64,000 nucleotides of DNA from Bog-473 sp963755495 (GTDB lineage: Bacteria; Actinomycetota; Acidimicrobiia; Acidimicrobiales; RAAP-2), in contig CAVWJS010000010.1 in assembly GCA_963755495.1 (NCBI GenBank), positions 1 through 64,000 of the forward strand, given 5' to 3'. Below the pieces are notes generated by a model, which did no database searches, was not told where the DNA came from, and saw only the letters and a list, made by a program, of their open reading frames with translations. Shown piece after piece: positions 17,217 through 26,964 of the stretch. Every line of letters starts with the position of its first letter. The stretch's first letter is position 1. The translations under genes were made by a program, and so were the position numbers.

Positions 17217-18003
17217 GTGGACGAGATCTTGCCAGGCGGCGTTGCAAATGCCGGAGGTGTCATTCGGCGCGGTGATTTCGTACTACGTCCATCGAACCCC
17301 CATTCGGAGTCAGTCCATGCGTTCCTGAGGGGAGCTCCGCTCGAAAGGGTTTGAGGGCGCCTCGATGCCGGTCGAGATACAGACTGACGGCGTCGAGCGC
17401 CTTGTCTTCATCGAGGGCGACGTTCCCATTCCCCCATTTCCCGCTTGGGCTCAGACGAACGACGCTTTGGCATCGATTTCGGCGTTGATGCGCGCGTTCC
17501 ATCGAGCATCCTCCCAAGTCAGCGTTGGACCGGGGACGTGGAGTGAGGAACTGGCCGATCCGATCGGAGGGCCAATGATCTGCCACAACGACGTCTGCCT
17601 GGAGAACGTGGTCTTCCGAGACGGAAGAGCCGTCGGTCTTCTCGATTTCGACTTTGCGGCGCCGGGCAGACCGATCTTCGATCTCGCTGCATTCGCCCGG
17701 ATGTGCGTACCCATCGATGACGATATGAGCGCCAGCCGCCTCGGGTTCGGGGCGGTCAATCGCTCTTTACGACTTCGACTGGTGGCAGATGTCTATGGGC
17801 TCGACGCAAGTGGGCGACACGAGTTGATTGAGCATCTCGAGCGCTCAATGCGAGATGGTGGAACATTCGTACAACGTCGAGTCGATGCCGGGGATCCGAA
17901 CTTCATCCGCATGCTCGACGAAATGGGCGGTATGGAGCGGTACCACCGGCGACTGCGATGGTGGGAGCAGTCCAGACACCTCTTCGTCGGTGCCCTGTCG
18001 TGA
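17217..18003 (+). pseudogene. Aminoglycoside-type phosphotransferase (APH family), frameshifted
   Basis: From GTG 17217 the frame reads VDEILPGGVANAGGVIRRGD and SESVHAFLR, a typical N-terminus of this kinase-like family, then hits a stop. The rest is one frame over: EIQTDGVERLVFIEGDVPIP, the catalytic loop ICHNDVCLENVVF and the metal site LLDFDFAAPGRP, to the stop at 18003. Taking one G from the four at 17329-17332 restores LRELRSKGFEGAS across the break. The corrected protein is about 260 residues, a normal length. Antibiotic resistance cannot be inferred; many such proteins phosphorylate other small molecules. It starts 136 bases after IS30 copy 3. Confidence 0.82.
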
Positions 18004-18192
18004 GCGTTGGGCTTACGGGCGCTTTTAGTGGTCCCATCGTCGTCGGCAATCCTGCGTCGTCTTTCTGCTTGCGAGAAGCACTTCGTGAATGGAGGCCCCC
18101 AGAAGGTGCGACACGAGACGAGCGATCGGGGTGAGCCAACTCTGTCTGCCGATGTAGGGGACAACCCGTAGCCAAAGCTTACGATCACGACA

Positions 18193-18822
18193 ATGTCAGA
18201 GTCGCTCACCCCGATCGAGCGGCTGCGAGCTGCGACTCAGCACATCGGCGAGCGCACAAACGGCCTTGCTGCACGCGGAGTTCGCCATGATGCCGCGGAC
18301 GACGTCATCGGTACCTTCCACACCGACGACGCCATCGGGTTCGATCCATTCCCGATGCTGGCTCTGATGCAAAATACTGGGGCCAACTACGCGATCTTCG
18401 GGCAGGTGGCGGGCATCATGCACGGTTCGATCGAGCTCACCGGCGACCTTGACATCTTGTGGGACGGCGGCGAATTGGGGCGAGAGCGGATGGCCGAGGC
18501 CTTCGCCGCTGGTGGGGTGACACCTCGAGATGAGGACGGCGTCATATCCGCCGGCCTCCCCGCCACCCTCGGCGCTCCGAAGACCTATTTCGAAGGAATC
18601 GGATGTGCCGGCGATCTGTGTACGCCGAACTTGCGCTGGGGAGTGCTTGACGTGACGGCCTTTCTGGGCAACAAAGTGTGGGCATTCAGCGACTCTCTCG
18701 TGGTGCCCTATCTCGCCTTGGAAGACCTGATCACGATGCGCCGGGCAAGAGCCCGACCCAAGGACTCTCGGCGGGCTGAAGAACTCGAGGGACTTGCGAG
18801 GCTGCAGACAGAGATCCATTGA
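18193..18822 (+). CDS. Nucleotidyltransferase-fold protein (AbiEii-like)
   Basis: A soluble 209-residue protein. Residues about 65-95 read YAIFGQVAGIMHGSIELTGD then LDILWDG, which fits a nucleotidyltransferase fold with a G..A...HG helix and a DLDI metal-site Asp pair. The tail ALEDLITMRRARARPKD matches the end of AbiEii-like proteins. No antitoxin-like gene lies beside it, so a toxin role is not supported. The reaction is unknown. TACGAT 14 bases upstream of the ATG suggests a leaderless transcript is possible. Confidence 0.6.
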   Translation: MSESLTPIERLRAATQHIGERTNGLAARGVRHDAADDVIGTFHTDDAIGFDPFPMLALMQNTGANYAIFGQVAGIMHGSIELTGDLDILWDGGELGRERMAEAFAAGGVTPRDEDGVISAGLPATLGAPKTYFEGIGCAGDLCTPNLRWGVLDVTAFLGNKVWAFSDSLVVPYLALEDLITMRRARARPKDSRRAEELEGLARLQTEIH

Positions 18823-18906
18823 ATTCAAGCTCGGCGAACTCCGCGCCAGTCCGGCGTTACGGGGAATAACGCCGCAATCGAAAGACGAAGATGGAATAAT
18901 TCGGCG

Positions 18907-19422
18907 ATGTTCGTCCGGCAAGCCGACCTCAGAGATGCCCGATCGATTGCAGAGGTGCATATCCGGTCTTGGCACGCGACGTACGTCAATCAGATCCCCG
19001 AGGACTACCTGGCTGGACTCTCGGTTGAACGACGCGAGATCGTGTGGGGAGAGGTCCTCGCTGAGTCGAAGTGGCCTCTCACGGGAACCTTGGTGCTTGT
19101 CGAAGAACCACAGATACTCGGGTTTGCGAACATTGGACCCTCCCGCGATGAGGAAGCCAATCCTGAAACTGGTGAAGTGAGGTCGATCTATCTCAGTCCC
19201 GAGGCCTGGGGAAAGGGCGGGGGCCGCTCCCTCATGGACGATTCTCTTGGTCTGCTTCGAGAAGCCGGATTCATGGAATCGACACTCTGGGTGCTCGACT
19301 CTAACCATCGCGCTCGACGCTTCTACGAGATTGGCGGCTGGCGAGCTGATGGCTCGGAGCGATCGACTGACAGCAGAGGGTTCGTTCTTCGGGAGGTTCG
19401 GTACTGGCGCTCGCTGGGCTGA
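18907..19422 (+). CDS. GNAT-family N-acetyltransferase
   Basis: The 171-residue protein has the GNAT fold: an N-terminal strand FVRQADLRDARSIAEVHIRS, the central strand EVRSIYLSPEAWGKGGGRSL (acetyl-CoA pyrophosphate loop, the usual Q/RxxGxG/A here WGKGGG) and a C-terminal NHRARRFYEIGGW motif. It would transfer acetyl from acetyl-CoA to a small molecule or protein amine. The substrate is unknown. Downstream of the nucleotidyltransferase-like gene with an 84-base gap. Confidence 0.88.
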   Translation: MFVRQADLRDARSIAEVHIRSWHATYVNQIPEDYLAGLSVERREIVWGEVLAESKWPLTGTLVLVEEPQILGFANIGPSRDEEANPETGEVRSIYLSPEAWGKGGGRSLMDDSLGLLREAGFMESTLWVLDSNHRARRFYEIGGWRADGSERSTDSRGFVLREVRYWRSLG

Positions 19423-19632
19423 CCGAACTCCGTGTTGCGCTGTGCTCTGTTTGCAAGTTCGGATGGGCGAAGTGGCGTTGGGAACGACTATCCCCGAAGT
19501 GCGATTGTGGCGGGTTGGTGGGTTAGCGGTAACCCCACCCCACCTCCAGTGCCCCAAACAGGATCGGCTTTCGGACGGCCATGGTGGTCTGGCCGTGCTG
19601 AGGGGCACGAGTGGGAAGACCAGATCGCTCTT

Positions 19633-20768
19633 CTATTCCGAAGAGTTCAGCGGCGGTCTTTCAGCCTGCCGCGTTGCCGGCCGCAACGGCGCAATGGCAG
19701 GGATCGGGTGTCGTCGAAGCCCTGACCACAAGGCCGGCGGAGCATCGATGGCGAGGGCGATGGCATAGGCCGCGGGCTCGTAGTTGATCCGCCACCCCAC
19801 GAAGTCATGCCATGCCTCCTCATTCGAGCGTTCGAGTGGAAAATCCACGCTCGCCAGGCGATCGATGGCATCGACGAATTCACGGAAGGTGAGAGAGATG
19901 CCGTCGTTTGGATCTGCTTCCTCGGGGATGGCGAAGCCCCGGGCACGGGCGATGGTTCCCAGACAGGTGAATCCGCCCCGCAGGCACAATCGGGCGGACA
20001 CTGCCCCCGGGGCGTCGGGTACGAGTGAAAGATAGAGGGCGGCGGCATCGAGTACTGCCAGCTGCGCAGTGAGCCACGAGGAGAGCGGTCGGGGGACCGG
20101 AAGTTGAGCAGGGCCAGGTACGTTGCATGGCTCTCCGACACGTCGGCCGACCAGCGCTCCCAATCCTCGAACAGCTCCGGCAGCTGACCCATGGCCGAGA
20201 CCCCGGAGCCGAGGCCGTAGTGGGTCCTTGCCAGCAGTTCGGGTCCCCAGGAGGGCACGCCCGCCCGAGAGTCCAACATCGTCACGAGCCCTTCACGCCG
20301 ATTAAAGGCGGCGTAGATCGTGGGAAGGTAGCCGATCTGCAGGGCCACCGTGCCCAGACCCACCAGGGCGGCGATGTCGGCCAAACCCGTCGAGCCGCCA
20401 CCGTGGGGCGCCAGGTACCCAAGAGTGCACAGGGAGGAGCCGGCCAGCGCGAAGGCACTGGCTAATCCGCCGGTGTGCATGGTCGGCCAAAACAGCAGTG
20501 CGAAACCGAGCTCGAATACTCCGAGCCACACGACGATCTGCAGAATGAGCTGAATCGGGGCCTGGGCGGCCAGAATCCGATCGCGGGGTTCATAGGAATC
20601 GAAACCGTCGGCGACGAAATGGAAGGCTGCATTGAGGCAGAGGGCGACGGCTCTGGTGAGCCGGCTGCGGATCCGCCGGGGAACGACGACGGTGCCGATC
20701 ACACTCCAGCTCGCGGCGACGATCAAAAGCGCACCGACCGCAGCAGCCAGGTCACGGCCCACAACCAT
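19633..20768 (-). pseudogene. Pore-like integral membrane protein, frameshifted
   Basis: Starting at ATG 20768, the first 225 residues hold an N-terminal helix, a middle membrane pair and a pore-like segment (SSLCTLGYLAP) followed by another helix ending in YAAFNRRE, which resembles single-pore potassium-channel-like proteins. At 20091-20095, a run of five Gs on the plus strand, the frame is lost. Adding one base gives FRSPRPLSSWLTAQLAVLD, and the protein runs on as a helical cytoplasmic domain to a stop at 19633. The corrected length is about 378 residues. Ion transport is inferred only from the pore-like segment. Confidence 0.7.
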
Positions 20769-21216
20769 GCTTCAGCCTCTCATGGATTGACGGGGATTGA
20801 CGAGAGCAGCGGCCGCTCCACGGGCATCTACCGGGGCTCTGATGGCTCGGTTGGCCGGACGAGCTATCGACGACGACCTCGTTGGTGGACCCCGGTCGGG
20901 ACTTCCCCGATTCCGTTCTCGTTGAGAGCCGTATTGGACTCTTCGACACGGCAGAAGTGATCGAAGCGGCATACCTCTCGTCACGGACAGGGGCCATCGA
21001 GTCGCTGAGCGCGTGATTGCACGTGTCGGTCGCGGCGAGGTGCGCCATCGTCCGTGGCTGTCCGTCAGTTTGACCGTCGACGTCCTTGGTCGAAGTAGTT
21101 AAGCCGATTCAGGCAAGCTCTTAGAGCCATCGCCGGGGGAATTCCAAGGGCCACGCGCGTTACGCTCTTGGTCCAATCGCCACCGTGTAGCAGGCGTCGA
21201 CTCGCCGAGGAGGCGA
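20769..21216. other. Intergenic region with possible gene remnant
   Basis: About 450 bases between the divergent membrane-protein and SDR genes. A short open stretch at 20843-21016 on the plus strand could be the tail of a lost gene (separate entry). The promoters of both flanking genes should lie here; a good ribosome site (GAGGAGG) precedes the SDR start. Confidence 0.4.
20843..21016 (+). pseudogene. Possible C-terminal remnant of a lost gene
   Basis: An open stretch without start codon reads LVDPGRDFPDSVLVESRIGL followed by FDTAEVIEAAYLSSRTGA and ends TGA 21016. The last part resembles the C-terminal helix of Gfo/Idh/MocA-type oxidoreductases (EAAY.S.RTG). The match is short and by eye only. 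Confidence 0.2.
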
Positions 21217-22047
21217 ATGAAGACCTGGTTCATTACCGGAACTTCCCGTGGTTTCGGGCGGGAGTGGAGCAAAGCGGCGCTTGAGCGCGGTGACCGCGTA
21301 GTGGCATCCGCTCGTAACGTCAGCTCGTTGGATGATCTGACGGCGCTTTACCCCGAACGGCTGCTCGCTCTCCCGCTCGACGTCACCGAGCGCGACGCCG
21401 TATTCGCTGCTGTCCAGCAGGGATTTGAGCACTTCGGACGGCTCGACGTTGTCGTCAATAACGCCGGCTACGGCCAGTTCGGGATGATTGAGGAACTATC
21501 CGAGGCCGAGCTCCGTGACCAGATCGAAACCAATCTGTTCGGCGCACTGTGGGTGACTCAGGCGGCGCTCCCGTTCCTGCGCGAACAGGGCAGTGGTCAC
21601 ATTCTGCAGGTCTCGTCGATTGGCGGTATCTCGGCCTTTCCGAATATCGGCGCCTATCACGCCTCGAAGTGGGCACTGGAAGGGTTCAGTCAAGCACTGG
21701 CCGCAGAGGTCCGTGGCTTCGGAATCAATGTCACGATCATTGAGCCAGGAGGGTTCTCTACCGACTGGGGTGGGGCGTCCGCCAAGCACGCCCAGTCCTT
21801 GCCGGCCTACGACGGCCTTCGCGCGGAGGCCGCCAAATTCCGAGCCGCCAGGACGCGCACACAAGGTGATCCCATCGCTTCGGCGACAGCGGTGCTCAAG
21901 ATTGTCGACGCCGAGCAGCCTCCATTACGTGTTTTCTTTGGCACCGGTCCACTCCAAATAGCGACTGCCGACTACGAGCAAAGGCTCGCCACCTGGCGAG
22001 AGTGGGAGCCCATCTCCCTCGAGGCTCAAGGAACGGCTGGTTCATAG
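21217..22047 (+). CDS. Short-chain dehydrogenase/reductase (SDR)
   Basis: The 276-residue protein is a classical SDR: cofactor motif TGTSRGFG (residues 8-15), NNAG at about 85-88, the catalytic Ser in QVSSIGG and the Tyr-Lys pair in YHASK. The Ser/Arg after the first Gly and the Arg in ASARN suggest NADPH preference. GAGGAGG precedes the ATG by about 7 bases. The substrate is unknown. The amidohydrolase gene follows in the same direction after 128 bases. Confidence 0.92.
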   Translation: MKTWFITGTSRGFGREWSKAALERGDRVVASARNVSSLDDLTALYPERLLALPLDVTERDAVFAAVQQGFEHFGRLDVVVNNAGYGQFGMIEELSEAELRDQIETNLFGALWVTQAALPFLREQGSGHILQVSSIGGISAFPNIGAYHASKWALEGFSQALAAEVRGFGINVTIIEPGGFSTDWGGASAKHAQSLPAYDGLRAEAAKFRAARTRTQGDPIASATAVLKIVDAEQPPLRVFFGTGPLQIATADYEQRLATWREWEPISLEAQGTAGS

Positions 22048-22175
22048 CATCGGTCCAGGTCAGAACCACCCAAGCGGAGCACGGTCTGGCTTCGGCGCTA
22101 GCCTGCAGGAGGGAAGAACCCGTTACATTTGAACAACTCGACCCCTGCCCATGGGGTCGACCAGGAAGGACACCC

Positions 22176-23432
22176 GTGGACCAGAACGACATGATCCTCA
22201 TCAGCATTGACGACCACGTGATCGAGCCCCGCAATATGTTCGACGCCCACGTACCTGCGAAGTGGAAGGATCAGGCGCCTCGAAGTGTTCTCAACGAGAA
22301 GGGGATCGAGCGTTGGCAGTTCGAGGGCATCGAGAGCGGCTCAGGGAGCCTCAATGCCGTGGTCGGCTGGCCCAAGTCGGATTGGGGGATGGATCCCACG
22401 ACGTACTCCGAAATGCGACCGGGTGCTTATGACATACATGAGCGCGTGCGGGATATGAACCGCAACGGCATCCTCGCCTCCATGTGCTTTCCGTCTTTCG
22501 TTGGATTTAGCGGAGGCTTCTTCCAGCGGAGCAAGGACAAGGAGTTGGCGTTGGTGATGACCAAGGCCTATAACGATTGGCATATCGATGAGTGGGCGGC
22601 CGCCTACCCAGGCCGTTTCATCCCCTTGGCCATTCCGCCCATTTGGGACCCTCAGGCTCTGGCGGACGAGGTCCGCCGGGTCGCTGCCAAGGGATGTCGG
22701 GCCATGTCCATGCCTGAGTTGCCGCATATGCAAGGGCTCCCGAGTTATCACAATCTCGAGTACTGGACCCCTTTCTTTACCGCCGCCTCCGAGGAGCAAG
22801 TGGTGATGTGCCTCCACATTGGTCAAGGATTCGCCGCCATCAATTCACCAAAGGATGCACCGATCGACAATCTGATCATCCTCGCGACTCAGGTTTCGAC
22901 TCTGGCGGCCCAGGATCTCCTTTGGGGCCCTGCATTCAAAAACTTCCCCGACCTCAAAGTTGCTTGGTCCGAGGCCGGGATCGGCTGGATTCCGTTCTAC
23001 CTCAATCGTTGCGACCGGCATTATCAGAACCAGACGTGGCTCGGACACGACTTTGGCGACAAGCTTCCGAGCGACATCTTCCGTGATCATTCCTTGGCGT
23101 GTTACGTCACGGATCCCGCTGCCCTGCGTATTCGCGATGCGATTGGTGTCGACATCATCGCCTGGGAGTGCGACTACCCCCACTCGGACTCAATCTTCCC
23201 GAACGCACCCGAATTCGTCCACGCCGAACTGACCGGCGCCGGCTGCGACGATGTGGATATCGACAAGATCACGTGGCAGAACACGTCCCGCTTCTTCGGC
23301 TATGACCCCTTCATCCACATCGACCAGAAGGCAGCGTCTGTGGGCGCGTTGCGTGACTTGGCTACCGATGTTGACACGACGATTCGGACGAAGAACGAAT
23401 GGCGGGAGATCTACGAGGCCAAGGCCAGCTGA
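22176..23432 (+). CDS. Amidohydrolase-2 family metal-dependent hydrolase
   Basis: Start chosen at GTG 22176, preceded by AGGAAGG; a longer reading frame upstream overlaps the SDR gene and is unlikely. The 418-residue TIM-barrel protein begins with the family hallmark SIDDHVIEP, and has CLHIGQG, AWSEAGIGWIP and the late metal/catalytic block WECDYPHSDS. Such proteins hydrolyse or decarboxylate aromatic and cyclic substrates, often in actinobacterial degradation clusters. The substrate is not predictable. Possibly co-transcribed with the SDR. Confidence 0.9.
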   Translation: MDQNDMILISIDDHVIEPRNMFDAHVPAKWKDQAPRSVLNEKGIERWQFEGIESGSGSLNAVVGWPKSDWGMDPTTYSEMRPGAYDIHERVRDMNRNGILASMCFPSFVGFSGGFFQRSKDKELALVMTKAYNDWHIDEWAAAYPGRFIPLAIPPIWDPQALADEVRRVAAKGCRAMSMPELPHMQGLPSYHNLEYWTPFFTAASEEQVVMCLHIGQGFAAINSPKDAPIDNLIILATQVSTLAAQDLLWGPAFKNFPDLKVAWSEAGIGWIPFYLNRCDRHYQNQTWLGHDFGDKLPSDIFRDHSLACYVTDPAALRIRDAIGVDIIAWECDYPHSDSIFPNAPEFVHAELTGAGCDDVDIDKITWQNTSRFFGYDPFIHIDQKAASVGALRDLATDVDTTIRTKNEWREIYEAKAS

Positions 23433-23545
23433 AGCCTCTCCGCCGACGGGACGCTTCCTCCAAGTGCGCCATGAATCCCACGGCGGAGCATGACGTGGGG
23501 TTTCGCGAGAGCAGCCGCTGCCGGGTGCTGTGAGTACACGGCAGT

Positions 23546-24640
23546 TCAGTTGGGGGCGACCGACGAGTCGTCGGGATGTTGAGTGACTGCCCCGCCCGTG
23601 ATGACCGGCGGGGTAGCGCGTGGAAGCTCCTCATCCGGAACGGTCGTCGATTGAGCCGCCTGCTGACGTTCGAACGCAGCATTGATCTCGCCACCGAGAA
23701 GTATTGCGATCCCACTCAGATAGAGCCAGAAAATGAGGATAGCCACGCCGGCGAATGCCCCATAGGTCTTGGTGTACGAGCCAGAAATGGTTGTGTACAA
23801 CGAGAACCCCAACGAGATGGCGGCCCACATCATGGTGCCCACGACGGCGCCCGGGGTGATCCATTGCCATTGGGGGTTGGACCTGTTCGGTGCGCCGTAG
23901 TACAGAACCGAGAACAGAAGGCCCACTAACGCCAAAGCGACAATCCAGCGTGCTGCGGTCCAGCCGACGAGAAACGCGCCACCCCCAAAGGGGAGAGCAT
24001 GCTCCAATTCCCGTCCTATCGACTGACCAAAGACGACGAGCGCCGATGCCGCCCCCCCAAGTACGGCGGCAGCCAAAAGGAGCGGAATTGCTCGCACACG
24101 CTTAGCGATGAAGGAACGATCTTGGCCGAGCTCGTAGGCCATGTCGAGGCCTTCCTCCACCTGGACCATGCCTGATGTCGCGCTCCACAATGCCACTGCT
24201 CCAGCAATCACGATGGCAATGATCGCTCCATCGGAATGACCTTCAGAATGCTTGATGGCACTCGTAAACACGCCCGCGGCACCTGCCGGGAGGGCCTTGG
24301 TGACTCCATTGATGAGCACCACGGTGACATGGCGAGGCACGTCGACGAGTGCAGAAACTGCGAGAAGAGCAATGATGATCGGGAAGAGCGAGAGGAACCA
24401 GCGGTACGCAAAGCTACCGGCAGCCACGTTGATCCTGTCGTTCTTCATGTGCACCCTGGCCGATGCCAGTGCCGATTTCCAATCGCCCACGAACGCATGG
24501 ATTCTGGTCTCATCGACCGATGAGAATCGGCGATCGATGAGCACGTCCTGTGGGTCAGGCACTACCACGTTGGGGTCGACCTTCCATTCTGTTTGCCGGG
24601 TCGCCCTGGACTTGTACCCATTTTCCTCATCTTCGACCAC
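23546..24640 (-). CDS. YihY/BrkB-family inner membrane protein
   Basis: From GTG 24640 (364 residues; the start is uncertain, as the frame is open to 24805) the protein has about 75 soluble residues and then six membrane helices. Family marks include AAGSFAYRWFLSLFPIIIAL, SATSGMVQVEEGLDMAYE, the glycine-rich third and fourth helices and YGAFAGVAILIFWLYLSG with GGEINAAFE at the end of the last helix. The family was once called ribonuclease BN, but it is an integral membrane protein of uncertain transport role. It stands alone. Confidence 0.9.
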   Translation of the reverse strand: MVEDEENGYKSRATRQTEWKVDPNVVVPDPQDVLIDRRFSSVDETRIHAFVGDWKSALASARVHMKNDRINVAAGSFAYRWFLSLFPIIIALLAVSALVDVPRHVTVVLINGVTKALPAGAAGVFTSAIKHSEGHSDGAIIAIVIAGAVALWSATSGMVQVEEGLDMAYELGQDRSFIAKRVRAIPLLLAAAVLGGAASALVVFGQSIGRELEHALPFGGGAFLVGWTAARWIVALALVGLLFSVLYYGAPNRSNPQWQWITPGAVVGTMMWAAISLGFSLYTTISGSYTKTYGAFAGVAILIFWLYLSGIAILLGGEINAAFERQQAAQSTTVPDEELPRATPPVITGGAVTQHPDDSSVAPN

Positions 24641-24848
24641 CGGGGATTGGGAGCGGTTCGTCGGTCCGTACAGTCCATGGTCTCCATGGCCGAGCCTATG
24701 CCGATCTGATCGGGGGTTCGGTGGTTTCGAGTGAGTGCGCACTGGGTGAGCGATTGATTTTGCCTGGGGGTCTCGGCTGCCCTTGACCCGAATCCGCTCA
24801 TTCAATTTCGCGATGCCTCATGCCGCTGCTCGTATGATGCGGGCACAT

Positions 24849-25385
24849 ATGGGTACGAAACGCCGGCTCCAATCCCGAAGAGGCACTCGTCTGATCAAGG
24901 TCGTGACAATCGGGGCTGTCTTCGCTCTCACGGCCAGTATCGTCTCCACTTCGAGCGCATCGGAATTGGCCAAGAAGGTTCCGATCCATCCGATCACCAC
25001 CGAACTGGCGGCAAGGCAGTTCCTTGCAGATGATGCCCCCTTTGCCTCAGCCCGCACCGCCTACGCAGATGCCTTCGCCTCCTGGGAGGCCGCAAAGAGA
25101 CCTTTCTCGGTGACAACCAATTTCGTCGATCCTTTCGTGAAGGCATGCAAGACCTTCGCCCAGAAGTTGGATTCCCAACGTTGGCCGCGAGGAGCTGGCA
25201 CCGACGCCCACGTCTTTGCCCGATCCCTGCACCCCATCGAGAATGACGTGGACGCCTTGCCTTCACTCACGACCCTGGCTGGGGTGAGGGCCTTAGCGGC
25301 AAAGTTTGCGAGCGACAGTGCGATCTCGTTGCGAGACTCCAATACCCTCCGCGATGTCCTCGACGTCGCTCCGGTGTCTGGTTGA
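24849..25385 (+). CDS. Secreted hypothetical protein
   Basis: From ATG 24849 (several upstream in-frame starts are possible) the protein has a basic N-terminus (GTKRRLQSRRGTRLIK), a hydrophobic core (VVTIGAVFALTASIV) and a likely signal peptidase site after SASELA. The mature part of about 140 residues is helical with one Cys and no recognised motif. Probably exported. Function unknown. The next gene follows after 28 bases in the same direction. Confidence 0.55.
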   Translation: MGTKRRLQSRRGTRLIKVVTIGAVFALTASIVSTSSASELAKKVPIHPITTELAARQFLADDAPFASARTAYADAFASWEAAKRPFSVTTNFVDPFVKACKTFAQKLDSQRWPRGAGTDAHVFARSLHPIENDVDALPSLTTLAGVRALAAKFASDSAISLRDSNTLRDVLDVAPVSG

Positions 25386-25413
25386 TCGACATCTATCGGA
25401 GGGGCACCCATAG

Positions 25414-26010
25414 GTGACTGACGACGATAGAGGGGCCGAAGTGACTGACGATATCGATGACATTGAAGTGCAGGGGGTTGATCCGGTACCAGCGGCGTTC
25501 CGTTTACTTCAAGCTGCGAAAGGGGCGACAACGCCCATCTTTGTGCCGTCAAAGTCAACCCCACTCGAGGAGGAGGAAGCCGACGCCCAGCTTCCATCTT
25601 CGGCGCTGTGGGCGATGAAATACCGTCGCCACCTCCGACTTGGCCGCCGAGAGGACGACTTCTTTCGAACCGTCCTTTGTGAGAACACCGACCCCATCTA
25701 CGTCCTCGACGATGGGGCGAGTCACCGCATGATCGGTCGAGAAGTTGGTGTCGACGAAGTGGGTCTTACGTACTACTTGATCGGGCGGATCACGCTCGAC
25801 GCTTACGAGCAGTTTGTACCCGACGGTGCGGATGTCACCGACATCTTCTCCGTGGCCGCCGACCTATCGTTGTGCAGCGTGTACGAGGCCCCCGAAGCAG
25901 TATCCAACGTTCTCCTGGTCGAGGACTATCGCGGAATAGACGACGTACCCGCTGACTACTTGCCCTTGAGTCCGCTTATTGAATTCTCATCCGAACTGGG
26001 ACAGGAATGA
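25414..26010 (+). CDS. Hypothetical acidic protein (198 residues)
   Basis: The start is GTG 25414, with GGAGG about 12 bases upstream; a second in-frame GTG 27 bases on is an alternative. The protein is very acidic, with an N-terminal DDIDDIEVQGVDPVPAAFRL and a middle globular part (MKYRRHLRLGRREDDFFRTV, DEVGLTYYLIGRITLD). No membrane segment or catalytic motif is visible. I do not recognise it. It may be co-transcribed with the secreted protein upstream. Confidence 0.55.
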   Translation: MTDDDRGAEVTDDIDDIEVQGVDPVPAAFRLLQAAKGATTPIFVPSKSTPLEEEEADAQLPSSALWAMKYRRHLRLGRREDDFFRTVLCENTDPIYVLDDGASHRMIGREVGVDEVGLTYYLIGRITLDAYEQFVPDGADVTDIFSVAADLSLCSVYEAPEAVSNVLLVEDYRGIDDVPADYLPLSPLIEFSSELGQE

Positions 26011-26140
26011 GCTCCCTTTGTCACGCTGCACTGGCTCAAGCGTGACATTCGCGTAATTTCGGGGATGAATGTTTGGGGAACAGGTGACCAAGGAGCGAGC
26101 CTCGCTCCCCGTTGTTGGCCCGAAGGAGCATGATGGCGAC

Positions 26141-26893
26141 ATGGAAACACGTGAGCGAATCTTGCCTTTGGTCGGCGCCTCCAACTTTCGCGATCTTGGT
26201 GGCTATCTCACCGGTGCCGGCGGCACCACACGTTGGGGACAGCTCTATCGCAGCGACACCCTGCACGAGCTGACCGAAGCCGATGTTGATATTCTCCGCG
26301 GGATCGGGCTCGCGAGCGTCATAGATCTGCGGACGGCGATCGAACTTGACCGTAGTGGCCGGGGTCTGCTGGGCCATGAGCCCGTGGCCTTCCTGCATGC
26401 CTCGGTGTTGCAGGTCGAGGGGGGAGAATCAATCGCCATACCCGCTCCACCCGAGGACGATCCTGCCGAGCGCTATCTATGGTACCTCGAGGTCGGCCGA
26501 GGAGCACTTGTCAAGGCACTCATCACGGTCGCCAACCCGGCGAATCGCCCATTGGTCTTTCACTGCGCCGCCGGCAAGGATCGAACCGGAGTGCTGGCCG
26601 CTTTGATACTGGACATACTCGGCGTCGAGCGCTCCACCATCGTTGACGACTACGCCATTACCGCCTCCCGCCTCGAACTGATCCTGGAACGCCTTAGTCG
26701 CGATCCCGTCTGGGGTGGATCCGCGGCGAAGATTCCACCCGCCCGTGTGACGGCGGAAGCAGCGACCATGGGGCGCTTCCTCGAGCTTCTCTATGAGCGC
26801 CACGGGGGAGCACGTGCGTGGGCGCAGGCGGCAGGCGTCCCGCCGGCGAGCCTCAACGCCATGTCTGCTCAGTTGGTGGCTGCCGCCTCGTAG
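26141..26893 (+). CDS. Tyrosine-protein phosphatase (Y_phosphatase3 type)
   Basis: The 250-residue protein from ATG 26141 (AGGAG 12 bases upstream; longer start at 26069 less likely) begins with the family mark SNFRDLGGY and RWGQLYRSD. The catalytic P-loop HCAAGKDRTGV carries the Cys and Arg, and DDYAIT follows. This PTP family (MptpB/IphP-like) removes phosphate from phosphotyrosine and in some members from phosphoinositides. No signal peptide is seen. It stands alone between hypotheticals and a phosphodiesterase. Confidence 0.9.
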   Translation: METRERILPLVGASNFRDLGGYLTGAGGTTRWGQLYRSDTLHELTEADVDILRGIGLASVIDLRTAIELDRSGRGLLGHEPVAFLHASVLQVEGGESIAIPAPPEDDPAERYLWYLEVGRGALVKALITVANPANRPLVFHCAAGKDRTGVLAALILDILGVERSTIVDDYAITASRLELILERLSRDPVWGGSAAKIPPARVTAEAATMGRFLELLYERHGGARAWAQAAGVPPASLNAMSAQLVAAAS

Positions 26894-26964
26894 AGCAAGT
26901 CTCGGTCGCCCTGGGCTTCACCGCTGGGGCTTCCTCGTTCACCAGGTGAAGGTCGTCGGGTGGC

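Noticed and set aside
18193..18822. AbiE-type toxin of an abortive-infection system
   Set aside because: The fold is similar, but no antitoxin-like partner gene lies next to it.
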